Made by a program: the position numbers and the translations under genes
The notes under the pieces: generated by a model
Told to the model about the DNA's origin: nothing
What the model saw: the letters and a program-made list of their open reading frames with translations, nothing else
The model's database searches: none
NCBI GenBank assembly: GCA_905198155.1
Contig: CAJKBQ010000018.1
Location: 1 to 64,000, forward strand
Source of the DNA: an uncultured Eubacteriales bacterium
Lineage (GTDB): Bacteria > Bacillota > Clostridia > Oscillospirales > Acutalibacteraceae
Direction of reading: 5' to 3'
DNA length: 64,000 nt
In this document: one piece after another, positions 16,379 to 25,011 of the stretch
How the letters are laid out: each line of letters starts with the position of its first letter
Position numbering within the stretch: position 1 is the first letter of the stretch

Positions 16379-17565
16379 GGGGCGGCCTCCGCGCCGTCGA
16401 ACCCGGCGCAGTGGCGCACCTCCGACGCGCCGAGCAGGAAAAATCCGGCTCCGGAATCGGCGCACACGCGGGTGCAGTCCGTCCCGACTTCGGCGACGCC
16501 GTCCTGCGCATTGTCAACATTCCAGCGGGTGACAACGCCCGATTGCAGCACCAGCAGCTGCGTCTCCGCGAGATCCAGATCAATGATCGGCTGCGAAAAC
16601 CGCGTCAGCGTGTGAGCGGCGAAATCGCCGTCCAGCCGAACCAGCGACCCGGCGCGCCCGTCCGCCGCAGCCGACAGCGCCAATGCAGCGCCCGCCGTCG
16701 GGTGCAGCGCATAAGCGCTCAGAATCTGGCCGTCGTAGTCGTACAGCTGACTGGTGCCGTCCGGCGACAGACAGACAGCGCCGGTATCGCCGACGCAAAT
16801 CGCCGCGCCGTCCGACCGGAACGCGATGTCCAGCGGCATCAGGCCGTCGTATGTCTGCACCGCCAGCGGTTCTTTCTGATCCAGCGCGAAAATGCGTATG
16901 GCGGCGCGCAGCTGCCCGCTTTGCGACGTGAACGATGCCGCCGCCAGGCGTTTGCCGTCCGCGCTGAACGCGACCGCGCTGATGAGGTCGGTCTGGGACG
17001 CCCATTCAAACCGGGTCTGCCCGGCACCGTCGAACACCGTCACCTGGGACGTATAGCCGGTGGACATGCTGACCAGCGCATACGATCCGTTTTGCGCAGC
17101 CGCCCCGCCGAACAGCGTGTACGGGTATTCCGTATTTTCGCTGAACTGCACGCCGTCGGTGCTGGTGCGGAAGGTTTTCCCGCCCAGATCCAGCAGCAAA
17201 AAGCAGCTGCCGCTGCGCCGCAGCAACGGGCTGGTGTAGCCGTGCTGCTGTTGGGCGCGCATTTTGCCGCGGGTGCTCAGGTGCACGAACATCATATCCG
17301 TGACGAGCGCGGGCGCATCACCGGAGACGGAAAAATTGCCGGGGTCTGCACTGCCGCTGAACCCCACCGGATATCCGCCGCCGCCCACATTGCCCAGCAG
17401 ATTTTCCTGCACCCAGGCTTTGATATTCGTCGGCGTGAGCGCAGCGCGATACGTCCACACCGTAAGCGCCAGCGCCGCCGCCAGCAGCACGGCGATCAGC
17501 CGGCGCACCAGCTGCGGCAGGCGGTGATGCTTTGCGCGGTGCGCGGGTTGGGCTTGTTTTTTCAC
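16375..17565 (-). CDS. DUF5711-type membrane-anchored protein
   Basis: A 396-residue protein with a basic N terminus, one membrane helix (LIAVLLAAALALTVWTY) and an extracellular region made of WD40/beta-propeller-like repeats (AFSADGKRLAAASF, AFRSDGAAICVGDTG, CLSPDGTSQLYDYD). The organisation resembles the DUF5711 family of Clostridia, whose role is unknown. The GTG at 17565 overlaps the truA stop and has AAAGGAG 10 bases upstream, inside truA. It is translationally coupled to truA and trmO, but this gives no clear functional hint. Confidence 0.8.
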   Translation of the reverse strand: MKKQAQPAHRAKHHRLPQLVRRLIAVLLAAALALTVWTYRAALTPTNIKAWVQENLLGNVGGGGYPVGFSGSADPGNFSVSGDAPALVTDMMFVHLSTRGKMRAQQQHGYTSPLLRRSGSCFLLLDLGGKTFRTSTDGVQFSENTEYPYTLFGGAAAQNGSYALVSMSTGYTSQVTVFDGAGQTRFEWASQTDLISAVAFSADGKRLAAASFTSQSGQLRAAIRIFALDQKEPLAVQTYDGLMPLDIAFRSDGAAICVGDTGAVCLSPDGTSQLYDYDGQILSAYALHPTAGAALALSAAADGRAGSLVRLDGDFAAHTLTRFSQPIIDLDLAETQLLVLQSGVVTRWNVDNAQDGVAEVGTDCTRVCADSGAGFFLLGASEVRHCAGFDGAEAAP

Positions 17566-18329
17566 GGGGCATCGCTCCTTTCCAGCGGCGGCAAATCGTA
17601 AAATACACGGTGCAGGCGCAGACCGCACGCCGGCGCCGTCAGCCCGGCGCGGGATCGGTCGCCGGACGCCAAAATGGCGGGAATCGCGTCCGGCGCGATT
17701 TTGCCCTGCGCAACGCGCAGCAGTGTTCCGACCATAATCCGCACCATATTATACAGAAATCCGTCGGCGGCCACCGTCATCCGCACCATCGCGCCGTCGC
17801 GCGCCACGGTAAAGTGCTCGACGGTGCGCACCGGGTCGTGCTTTTTGCCGCCGGCGGAACAGAATGCAGAAAAATCGTGCGTACCAACGTAATCCTGCGC
17901 GCATCGGTGCAGCATCGGAACGTCCAGCGGATACGGGTATTGCAGCGTGTACCGATCCCAGAACGGACTGCGCACCGGATGATTCCAGATCTGGTAGATG
18001 TATTCTTTCCCCAGGCAGCTGTACCGCGCGTGAAAATCGTCCGGCACCGTGCGGCACGACTGCACGGCAATGTCGCGCGGGAGCCGCACGTTCAGCGCCG
18101 CCGCCAGCCGGTCGCACGGAATGCGCGATGCGGTGCGGACGCTGACAAAGTATTCGTCGGCGTGCACGCCGGTGTCGGTGCGGCTGCATCCTTTCAGCTC
18201 GTGCGGGCCGCCCAGAATCGGGAACAGCGCGTTTTGCAGCACCTGCTGTACGCTGAGCGCATTTTGCTGAACCTGCCAGCCGTGATAATTCGTGCCGTCG
18301 TACGACAGCCCCAGCAGCAGGTTCCGCAT
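17562..18329 (-). CDS. truA: tRNA pseudouridine synthase A
   Basis: Converts U38-U40 of the tRNA anticodon arm to pseudouridine. The 255-residue protein begins MRNLLLGLSYDGTNYHGWQ and has the catalytic Asp in GCSRTDTGVHA, and the family blocks HARYSCLGKEYIYQIWNH and FLYNMVRIMVGTLL. The ATG at 18329 gives the canonical start; a GTG at 18341 overlapping the ecfT stop is an alternative. truA after ecfT is a common Firmicute arrangement. Confidence 0.96.
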   Translation of the reverse strand: MRNLLLGLSYDGTNYHGWQVQQNALSVQQVLQNALFPILGGPHELKGCSRTDTGVHADEYFVSVRTASRIPCDRLAAALNVRLPRDIAVQSCRTVPDDFHARYSCLGKEYIYQIWNHPVRSPFWDRYTLQYPYPLDVPMLHRCAQDYVGTHDFSAFCSAGGKKHDPVRTVEHFTVARDGAMVRMTVAADGFLYNMVRIMVGTLLRVAQGKIAPDAIPAILASGDRSRAGLTAPACGLRLHRVFYDLPPLERSDAP

Positions 18330-18337
18330 CGGCGTGC

Positions 18338-19150
18338 TCACAGCTGCGGCGGAATCCGGTTGCACAGCACCACCCCCACGCAAAACACCACGCTGACCGC
18401 CAGCGCAATGTAATCGCGGCGGTGCAGCTTCGGCTGCTTCATCGACGTCCGCCCGTCGCCGCCGTGGTAGCAACGGCACTCCATGGCCATCGCCAGATCA
18501 AACGCGCGCCGGAACGCCGAAACGAACAGCGGAATCAAAATCGGGATCATGGCGCGCATCCGTTGGAGTAGATTCCCGCTTTCCAGGTCTGCGCCGCGGG
18601 CCTTTTGCGCGGACGTAATCTTGTCCGTTTCGTCGAGCAGCGTCGGAACAAAGCGCAGTGCAATCGTCATCATCATGGCGATCTCGTGCACCGGAACGCG
18701 GATTTTGCGCAGCGGCTTCATCAGGTGTTCCAGCGCGTCGGTCAGGTCGGTCGGCGAGGTGGTGTACGTCAGCGCGGAGCTGAGCAGCACCATCACGGCG
18801 ATCCGAATCGCAATGCGCGCGCAGCGCAGCAGGCCGTCGGTGGTGATGAGAATGAATTTCCACTGCACCAGCACCGTCCCGGTTTTGACGTAGAAAATAT
18901 TGAGAACGGCGGTGAACAGTACGATAATCAAAATCGGCTTCAAGCCGCGCAGATATACTTTCATCGGAACCTGCGTCAGCACCATCAGCGCCAGCACCGC
19001 CGCAATCAGCAGCGCGGCGGATACGGCCGACGTCGCGATGAACACGAAGATAATCAGCCCGAACGTCAGCACCAGCTTCATCCGGCTGTCCATTCGATGA
19101 ATGACGGAATCTCCAGGAAAAAACTGCCCCAGCGTAATATCGCGGATCAT
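18338..19150 (-). CDS. ecfT: ECF transporter transmembrane subunit EcfT
   Basis: Scaffold membrane subunit of energy-coupling factor vitamin/metal importers, 270 residues. It has several helices in the N-terminal half, then the two ATPase-coupling motifs: KARGADLESG and AMAMECRCY. The start overlaps the ecfA2 stop by four bases and has GGAGG upstream. No substrate-binding S component is encoded in the window, so this is a group II shared module working with S proteins encoded elsewhere. Confidence 0.95.
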   Translation of the reverse strand: MIRDITLGQFFPGDSVIHRMDSRMKLVLTFGLIIFVFIATSAVSAALLIAAVLALMVLTQVPMKVYLRGLKPILIIVLFTAVLNIFYVKTGTVLVQWKFILITTDGLLRCARIAIRIAVMVLLSSALTYTTSPTDLTDALEHLMKPLRKIRVPVHEIAMMMTIALRFVPTLLDETDKITSAQKARGADLESGNLLQRMRAMIPILIPLFVSAFRRAFDLAMAMECRCYHGGDGRTSMKQPKLHRRDYIALAVSVVFCVGVVLCNRIPPQL

Positions 19151-20010
19151 GCGCGGCCGCCTCCTTTCAGCAGGCGCAGCAGCTCGGCGCGCCCCTGCTC
19201 CAATGTATAGACGCTGTCGCGCACCGGGTATCCCATGCGGCGCAGCGCCATCATCACACGCGTCACCTGCGGGACTTGCAGCCCCATCTGCTGCAAATCC
19301 GCCGCGCGCGCGAACACTTCCGCCGTGGGCGCCAGCATGGCGGCGTGTCCCTGGTTCATCACCAGCACGCGGTCGCTGATGCGCGCCGTGTCCTCCATGC
19401 TGTGCGACACCATGAGAATGGTGTTTTTGCGGGCCTCGTGGTACCGGGTAATCTGATCCAGCAGGTCATCGCGGCCACGCGGATCCAGTCCGGCCGCCGG
19501 TTCGTCCAGAATCAGCACCGCCGGATCCATGGCGATCACGCCCGCAATGGCGGCGCGGCGCTTTTCACCGCCGGACAGATCAAACGGAGACTTGTCCAGC
19601 AATTCGGCGCGCAGCCCGGCAAATTCGGCCGCCATGCGCACCTGCTCGTCAATTTCCGACTCGTCCAGCCCCATATTGCGCGGGCCGAACGCAATGTCCT
19701 TGCGGACGGTTTCTTCAAACAGCTGATGCTCCGGGTATTGGAACACCATGCCGACCTGGAAGCGGACGGCGCGAATTTTCTTGGGATCGGCCCAGATATC
19801 TTCCCCGCGCAGCAGCACGCGGCCGCCGGTCGGCCGCAGCAGCCCGTTCAGGTGCTGAATCAGCGTCGATTTGCCGGATCCGGTGTGCCCGATGATGCCG
19901 AGCAGCTCGCCTTCCTCCACCGCAATGGACACATCCACAATCGCATCGTGGACAAACGGCGTCCCCGCGCCGTAGGTATAGGTCAGGTTTTGGGTTTCCA
20001 GAATCGTCAT
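19147..20010 (-). CDS. ecfA2: ECF transporter ATPase EcfA2
   Basis: Cytoplasmic ATPase of the ECF module, 287 residues. Walker A GHTGSGKST, signature LSGGEKRRAAIAG, Walker B VLILDEPAAGLD and switch His (SHSMED) are intact. The start MTILETQNLTYTYG is typical. Its start codon overlaps the stop of ecfA1 (ATGA type), indicating coupled synthesis of the heterodimer. Confidence 0.95.
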   Translation of the reverse strand: MTILETQNLTYTYGAGTPFVHDAIVDVSIAVEEGELLGIIGHTGSGKSTLIQHLNGLLRPTGGRVLLRGEDIWADPKKIRAVRFQVGMVFQYPEHQLFEETVRKDIAFGPRNMGLDESEIDEQVRMAAEFAGLRAELLDKSPFDLSGGEKRRAAIAGVIAMDPAVLILDEPAAGLDPRGRDDLLDQITRYHEARKNTILMVSHSMEDTARISDRVLVMNQGHAAMLAPTAEVFARAADLQQMGLQVPQVTRVMMALRRMGYPVRDSVYTLEQGRAELLRLLKGGGRA

Positions 20011-20876
20011 ACGGCACCTCCCGTCCGCGCCGCGCCGTGCCGGTCCAGCAGCCGGGCGAGCGCCGCAGCGCATTCGTCCTCCGTCAGCACCGTTTCGGGC
20101 AGGTCGTACCCCTGCTGCCGCAGTTCATACGCCAGCTCCGTGACCTGCGGCACGTCCAGCCGCAGCGCACGCATCCGTTCCACCTGGGAAAACACTTCGC
20201 GCGGCGTCCCTTCCAGTACGGGGCGGCCTTCGTCCATCACAATCACGCGCCCGGCCTGAACGGCCTCGTCCATGTTGTGCGTGATGAGCACGATGGTGAT
20301 CCCCCGCTCGCCGTTCAGCCGCCGGACGGTGTCCATCACCTCGCGGCGGCCGCGCGGATCCAGCATAGAGGTCGGCTCGTCCAGCACAATGCAGTCCGGC
20401 TGCATCGCCAGAATCCCGGCGATGGCCACGCGCTGCTTTTGCCCGCCGGACAGCTTGTGCGGCGCGTGGCGGCGGTATTCGTACATATTCACGGCGTGCA
20501 GTGCATCGTCCACGCGGCGGCGAATCTCGTCCGGCGGCACGCCGAGGTTTTCGGGGCCGAACGCAACGTCCTCTTCCACAATGCTGGCCACCAGCTGGTT
20601 GTCCGGGTTTTGCAGAATCAGCCCGACTTTGGCGCGAATCGCATATTTCTGCGCCTCGTCGGCCGTATCCATTTCTTCCACAAACACTTTGCCGCCCGTG
20701 GGCAGCAGCATGGCGTTAAAATGCTTGGCCAGCGTCGATTTGCCGCATCCGTTGTGTCCCAGCAGTGCCAGAAATTCGCCGCGCCGGATGTCAATGCACA
20801 CGTCGTGCAGCACGCCGAACGCGTCGTCGGCATCGTATTGAAAATTTATGTGGTCAGTGTGAATAAACGTATCCAT
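20007..20876 (-). CDS. ecfA1: ECF transporter ATPase EcfA1
   Basis: Partner ATPase of EcfA2, 289 residues. Walker A GHNGCGKST, LSGGQKQRVAIAG, Walker B CIVLDEPTSMLDPRGR and THNMDEA are present. The ATG at 20876 has AAGGAG upstream. A long in-frame extension upstream runs into the methyltransferase gene and is not real. The ecfA1-ecfA2-ecfT module usually follows rplQ in Firmicutes; here it follows the ruv genes. Confidence 0.95.
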   Translation of the reverse strand: MDTFIHTDHINFQYDADDAFGVLHDVCIDIRRGEFLALLGHNGCGKSTLAKHFNAMLLPTGGKVFVEEMDTADEAQKYAIRAKVGLILQNPDNQLVASIVEEDVAFGPENLGVPPDEIRRRVDDALHAVNMYEYRRHAPHKLSGGQKQRVAIAGILAMQPDCIVLDEPTSMLDPRGRREVMDTVRRLNGERGITIVLITHNMDEAVQAGRVIVMDEGRPVLEGTPREVFSQVERMRALRLDVPQVTELAYELRQQGYDLPETVLTEDECAAALARLLDRHGAARTGGAV

Positions 20877-20881
20877 GGGTT

Positions 20882-21748
20882 TCACTCCTTCGATTGCCAG
20901 ATCGCCGTGGAGCCGCACGGCAGCACCATGCCGGTCGCCGTCACCGGCAGACCAATCTCGTCTGCCGACAGTGCGCCGCCGAACTTCGGCCGCAGCAGCG
21001 TCCCCAGCAGGTACGACATCACCGCGGGCGACAGGCCGGTGGTGTAGGAATTCAGCAGGAAAAACAGCGGGCGCGCACTCAGAATCGGCACGCACTGCGA
21101 CACCAAGCCGTACAGCTGCTCCTCCAGCTTCCACACTTCGCCGCCCGGGCCGCGCCCGTACGACGGCGGATCCATCACAATCCCGTCGTACACATTGCCG
21201 CGCCGCGCCTCGCGCTGGACGAATTTCAGGCAGTCGTCCACCAGCCACCGGACGGGGCGGTCGGTCAGGCCGGACTGCTGCGCGTTCTGCCGCGCCCAGG
21301 CGACCATGTTTTTGGCGGCGTCCACATGGCAGACCTCCGCCCCGGCAGCCGCGCACGCACAAGTGGCGCAGCCGGTGTAGGCAAACAGATTCAGCACGCG
21401 AACCGGTCGGCCGGCCGCGCGAATCTTGTCCCGCATCCAGTCCCAGTTGACGGCCTGTTCCGGGAACACGCCGGTGTGCTTAAAGCCCATCGGTTTGAGC
21501 TGAAAAGTCAGCCCGTCGCGCCCGATGCGCCAGCTGTCCGGCATCGGGCGGTACGTCTCCCACCGGCCGCCGCCGGTGGACGATCGGTGATACCGCGCGT
21601 GCGCCCGGCGCCACATCGGGTGGGTTTTGTCGGTGTGCCAGATAATCTGCGGGTCCGGACGGATCAAAATCACGTCGCCCCAGCGTTCCAGCCGTTCGCC
21701 GCCGGACGCATCCAGCAGCTCATAATCGGTCCATTGTGCAACTCTCAT
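20882..21748 (-). CDS. Class I SAM-dependent methyltransferase, RlmI-like (COG1092 type)
   Basis: A 288-residue Rossmann-fold methyltransferase. The SAM-binding motif is VLNLFAYTGCATCACAAAGA, the acidic residue follows in VCHVDAAKNMVAWARQN, and the catalytic-loop motif is IVMDPPSYGRGPG. These are features of 23S rRNA cytosine-5 or related methyltransferases. The PUA domain of RlmI is absent, so the RNA target is not assigned. The ATG at 21748 has AGGAG upstream. It lies between ruvB and ecfA1 with very short spacers. Confidence 0.88.
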   Translation of the reverse strand: MRVAQWTDYELLDASGGERLERWGDVILIRPDPQIIWHTDKTHPMWRRAHARYHRSSTGGGRWETYRPMPDSWRIGRDGLTFQLKPMGFKHTGVFPEQAVNWDWMRDKIRAAGRPVRVLNLFAYTGCATCACAAAGAEVCHVDAAKNMVAWARQNAQQSGLTDRPVRWLVDDCLKFVQREARRGNVYDGIVMDPPSYGRGPGGEVWKLEEQLYGLVSQCVPILSARPLFFLLNSYTTGLSPAVMSYLLGTLLRPKFGGALSADEIGLPVTATGMVLPCGSTAIWQSKE

Positions 21749-21789
21749 TGGCTTCCAAATACTCCTGTAAAATTCAAGCAATCATAATG

Positions 21790-22884
21790 TCAAAACAGCG
21801 TCTGCTGCTCCGGGACGGCCGCCGCACGGGGCGGTTTCAGCCCCAGGTGCAGGTACGCCGCCGGGGTCGCAACCCGTCCGCGCGGCGTCCGCGCCAAAAA
21901 CCCGATCTGCATCAGGTACGGCTCGTAAACGTCCTCAATGGTGACGGATTCTTCGCCGATGACGGCCGAGATCGTTTCCAGTCCCACAGGGCCGCCGCTG
22001 TAAAATTCAATCATCGCGCGCAGCAGGCGGCGGTCGGTCTTGTCCAGCCCCAGCTCGTCAATTTCCTGCCGTTCAAGTGCGACGCGCGCCACGTCGAGCG
22101 AAACGTGTCCGTCGTTCATCACCTGCGCGAAGTCCCGCACACGTTTGAGCAGGCGGTTCGCGATTCTCGGCGTCCCGCGCGACCGCGACGCGATTTCGAG
22201 CGCCGCGTCGGGGTCGATCTCCATCCCCAAAATCGTCGCGCTGCGGCTGACAATCTGCGCCAGTTCTTCGGGCGTATACATTTCCAGCCGCTCCACCACG
22301 CCGAACCGGTCGCGCAGCGGCGCGGACAATTGCCCGGCGCGCGTAGTCGCGCCAATCAGCGTGAACCGCGGCAGCGGCAGATGATAGCTGGCCGCCATCT
22401 GCCCCTTGCCGGTGATGATGTCGATCGCAAAGTCCTCCATCGCGGGGTACAGGATCTCCTCCACACTGCGCGACAGGCGGTGAATTTCGTCGATGAACAA
22501 CACGTCGCCGGGATTCAGGTTGGTCAGCAGCGCCGCCAAATCTCCGGGCTTTTCAATGGCCGGGCCGGAGGTAATCCGGATATTGACGCCCAGCTCGTTC
22601 GCGATGATGGCGGCGAGCGTCGTCTTACCCAGCCCCGGCGGCCCATACAGCAGGACGTGGTCGAGCGATTCTTTGCGCAGCCGCGCCGCTTCGATGAACA
22701 CGGACAGATTTTCCTTGACTTTGGACTGGCCGATGTACTCCCGCAGCGTCCGCGGGCGCAGCGGGTTTTCCACTTCGGCGTCCTCCGGGACGTAGTCCGG
22801 GCTGGTGATGCGGTTTTCGTAGTCGGTGTCCAGGTCGTCGGCGCCGACGGTGTGGCTTTGGAATGATTCGTCTGTATATTGCAT
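21790..22884 (-). CDS. ruvB: Holliday junction branch migration helicase RuvB
   Basis: AAA+ motor that drives branch migration with RuvA. The 364-residue protein contains LRPRTLREYIGQ, Walker A GPPGLGKTTLA, Walker B DVLFIDEIHRL, sensor 1 (LIGATTRAG), the Arg finger region (LRDRFG) and the C-terminal winged helix (YSGGPVGLETISAVIGEE). The Pro/Ala-rich C-terminal tail ends EQQTLF. The ATG has GAAAGGAA upstream. It follows ruvA by 33 bases. Confidence 0.97.
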   Translation of the reverse strand: MQYTDESFQSHTVGADDLDTDYENRITSPDYVPEDAEVENPLRPRTLREYIGQSKVKENLSVFIEAARLRKESLDHVLLYGPPGLGKTTLAAIIANELGVNIRITSGPAIEKPGDLAALLTNLNPGDVLFIDEIHRLSRSVEEILYPAMEDFAIDIITGKGQMAASYHLPLPRFTLIGATTRAGQLSAPLRDRFGVVERLEMYTPEELAQIVSRSATILGMEIDPDAALEIASRSRGTPRIANRLLKRVRDFAQVMNDGHVSLDVARVALERQEIDELGLDKTDRRLLRAMIEFYSGGPVGLETISAVIGEESVTIEDVYEPYLMQIGFLARTPRGRVATPAAYLHLGLKPPRAAAVPEQQTLF

Positions 22885-22917
22885 GGCGTATTCCGTTCCT
22901 TTCGTGTGGATGGACTG

Positions 22918-23523
22918 TTACAGTCGGGCGGCCATCGACCGCAGCGCCTGGCGAATCAGTTCCTCGGTGGGGAGCGCGCTGTCCAGCCGGGCGACGGCTT
23001 CGGCGGCCTCGGCCGGGGTGTATCCCAGCACCGTCAGCGCGTTGATGGCTTCGGCGGCGTGCGCCGAAGCGCTGGGTACGCCCACGCCGGACGGCACAGC
23101 CGCATCGGACGGTGCGCCGAGCTTTTTGACCTTGTCTTTCAGTTCCAGCACAATGCGCTGCGCCAGCTTGGGACCGACGCCGGGCGCGCGGGTGAGCGAT
23201 TTGTAATCGCCGCCGCCCACGCACATCGCCACCTGCTCCGGCGCGAGCGACGACAGAATGCTCAGCCCGGCCTTCGCGCCGACGCCGGTGACGCCGGTCA
23301 GCATCCGGAAGCACGACAGTTCCGTCCGGCTGGCAAAGCCGAACAGCTCCATCGCATCGTCGCGCACGTTGAGCAGCGTGTACAGCATCGCTTCCCCGCC
23401 CGTCGGCGGCAGCTGGCGCAGCGTGTTCATCGTGGTCTGGCACCGGAACGCGACGCCGCCGCATTCCACAATCGCCGCGCCCGGCTCGGTGGCAATCAAT
23501 TTTCCGCGTACACTGTATATCAT
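22918..23523 (-). CDS. ruvA: Holliday junction DNA helicase subunit RuvA
   Basis: Tetrameric Holliday junction binder, 201 residues. It starts MIYSVRGKL, has the two helix-hairpin-helix motifs (LTGVTGVGAKAGLSIL and LTRAPGVGPKLAQRIVLELKDK) and a C-terminal domain III (ALTVLGYTPAEAAEAV) that contacts RuvB. The ATG at 23523 has CGGAGT upstream. The ruvC stop lies past this position, 23 bases away. Confidence 0.97.
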   Translation of the reverse strand: MIYSVRGKLIATEPGAAIVECGGVAFRCQTTMNTLRQLPPTGGEAMLYTLLNVRDDAMELFGFASRTELSCFRMLTGVTGVGAKAGLSILSSLAPEQVAMCVGGGDYKSLTRAPGVGPKLAQRIVLELKDKVKKLGAPSDAAVPSGVGVPSASAHAAEAINALTVLGYTPAEAAEAVARLDSALPTEELIRQALRSMAARL

Positions 23524-23546
23524 AACATTCGCACTCCGTTCTTTCT

Positions 23547-24053
23547 TCAAAATACACCGGCCGTCAGCGACTTGCGCAGGCGCGTGCCGGCGGCCTGCCC
23601 GTGGCAGATGGCAATGGCCAGCGCGTCGGCGGTATCGTCCGGGCGGGGCACCGCCCGCAGGTGCAGCAGGCGGCGCGTCATCTCCATCACCTGCGGCTTT
23701 TCGGCGCGTCCGTACCCCGTAACAGCCGTTTTCACCTGCAGCGGCGTGTACTCAAACACCGGAACGCCGTGCTGCGACGCCGTCAGCAGGATCACGCCGC
23801 GCGCCTCCGCCACGCCGATGCCGGTGGTTTTGTTGGTGTTGAAATACAGCTTTTCCACCGCCATCGCGTCCGGATGCCACTTCTCCATCAGGTGCGTCAT
23901 ATTGCGGTAAATCACTTCCAGCCGCCCCGGAAAATCCTGGTCGGCGTCGGTGAGAATCGCCCCGTATTCAATCGGGATAAACCGGCCGCGCTCCGGCCGG
24001 ATCAAGCCGAACCCGATGATCGCATACCCCGGATCAATCCCAAGAATCACCAT
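23547..24053 (-). CDS. ruvC: Crossover junction endodeoxyribonuclease RuvC
   Basis: Holliday junction resolvase, 168 residues. Acidic active-site residues are visible: D7 in ILGIDPGYAIIGFG, the Glu in AVEKLYFNTN and the Asp pair in DDTADALAIAICH. The ATG at 24053 follows GGAGG. First gene of the ruvCAB unit and possibly of the whole minus-strand run to trmO. Confidence 0.97.
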   Translation of the reverse strand: MVILGIDPGYAIIGFGLIRPERGRFIPIEYGAILTDADQDFPGRLEVIYRNMTHLMEKWHPDAMAVEKLYFNTNKTTGIGVAEARGVILLTASQHGVPVFEYTPLQVKTAVTGYGRAEKPQVMEMTRRLLHLRAVPRPDDTADALAIAICHGQAAGTRLRKSLTAGVF

Positions 24054-24085
24054 ACTTTGCACCTCCTGCGGCATACTTGATATAT

Positions 24086-24114
24086 AGTATAGCACAAAAA
24101 GCCGCGCGGGGCAA
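24086..24114 (-). promoter_or_regulatory. Promoter of the ruvC-led operon
   Basis: Minus-strand TTGCCC (24114-24109), 17 bases, TATACT (24091-24086), located about 33 bases upstream of ruvC. Confidence 0.65.
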
Positions 24115-24150
24115 TGACTTCGGACGAATTTGCATCGATTCTGCGCGAAA

Positions 24151-24182
24151 AAACCGGCGGCGGATAAAGTTTCCGCCGGTTT
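24151..24182 (-). terminator. Hairpin with U tract upstream of ruvC
   Basis: AAACCGGCGG pairs with CCGCCGGTTT; on the minus strand it is followed by TTTTTT. There is no minus-strand gene just upstream, so it may insulate ruvC from antisense transcription. Confidence 0.45.
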
Positions 24183-24207
24183 GCGCGGAAAATTTGCACG
24201 CGCCGTA

Positions 24208-24236
24208 TTGTATTTTCGGCAAAAAACCAGTATAAT
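24208..24236 (+). promoter_or_regulatory. Promoter of the CvpA-like/ClpE-like operon
   Basis: TTGTAT (24208-24213), 17 bases, TATAAT (24231-24236). It is a good sigma-A-type promoter about 45 bases upstream of the first membrane protein gene. Confidence 0.75.
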
Positions 24237-24280
24237 GGTAGTATTGATTTTTCAGAAAGCAAAGGAGTTCGCAAAATGCC

Positions 24281-25000
24281 ATGAATATCATGATCGATTT
24301 GATTTTATGCATATTGGCGGTTGCAGTGCTGGTGAGTATGCTGTGCAAAAACACGATTGTGGCCATCGCACGGTTCTGCGCACTGGTCATCGCCGTAACG
24401 GCGGCGACGCTGGCAGCGCCCCCGCTGGCCAAAGCGGCCGCACCGGCGTTGGATTCGCTGGACTTTTACCGCGCGTCCGCCGTCGCCGATCTGGCCGATC
24501 TGGCCGAAGTGCGGCAGCTGCGGACGTCGGCGCTGACGCTGGCGCAGATTGATGTGGACACGCTCATGCAGCAAAAGCCCGACCAGACGGCGGCGCTGCT
24601 CGCGCAGTACGGTACCGACCGGGCGACGGTGGAAACTGCCATCCGGCCGGCGGACGACCGCCCCGCCGCCTTCGTCCGTGCAATGACGCAGACGCCGTGG
24701 TGCGCCGCCGTAGAGGCCATTCTGTTTTTGGCGCTGATTGCCGTGCTGTACGCCGTGCTGGTCGCGGTGTTCCGCGCGCTGCTGTATCACTTTTTCCCGA
24801 AAGACAAAAAACGCAAAGTGCCGGTGCTGACGGGCCTGTTCGCGCTGCTGTCGGTGGGCATTGTCGTCGCATACATCGCCGTGCCGGTGCTGGAACACTT
24901 TGCGCCGTACGGCATCGGAATTCTGAAAACCATGCGGCTGGACGAAGCGTGCGCGCAGTCCATGCTGTTCGGCTGGTGCCGAAAACTTTACATCCTGTAA
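24281..25000 (+). CDS. CvpA-like integral membrane protein (first of two)
   Basis: A 239-residue membrane protein with a hydrophobic N-terminal pair of segments (ILCILAVAVLVSMLC, FCALVIAVTAATLAAPPLAK), a soluble middle region of about 90 residues, and three more helices near the C terminus. The order of helices and its coupling to a clear CvpA homologue suggest a diverged CvpA/colicin V production-family protein; the role of the family in Firmicutes is poorly known. AAAGGAG lies 14 bases before the ATG; ATG at 24290 is an alternative start. Confidence 0.75.
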   Translation: MNIMIDLILCILAVAVLVSMLCKNTIVAIARFCALVIAVTAATLAAPPLAKAAAPALDSLDFYRASAVADLADLAEVRQLRTSALTLAQIDVDTLMQQKPDQTAALLAQYGTDRATVETAIRPADDRPAAFVRAMTQTPWCAAVEAILFLALIAVLYAVLVAVFRALLYHFFPKDKKRKVPVLTGLFALLSVGIVVAYIAVPVLEHFAPYGIGILKTMRLDEACAQSMLFGWCRKLYIL

Positions 25001-25011
25001 GGAGTGAACGA

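Noticed and set aside
24151..24182. Hairpin considered as a terminator of a minus-strand transcript or a small RNA
   Set aside because: No minus-strand gene ends here, and no promoter for a small RNA is visible; it was kept only as a low-confidence hairpin.
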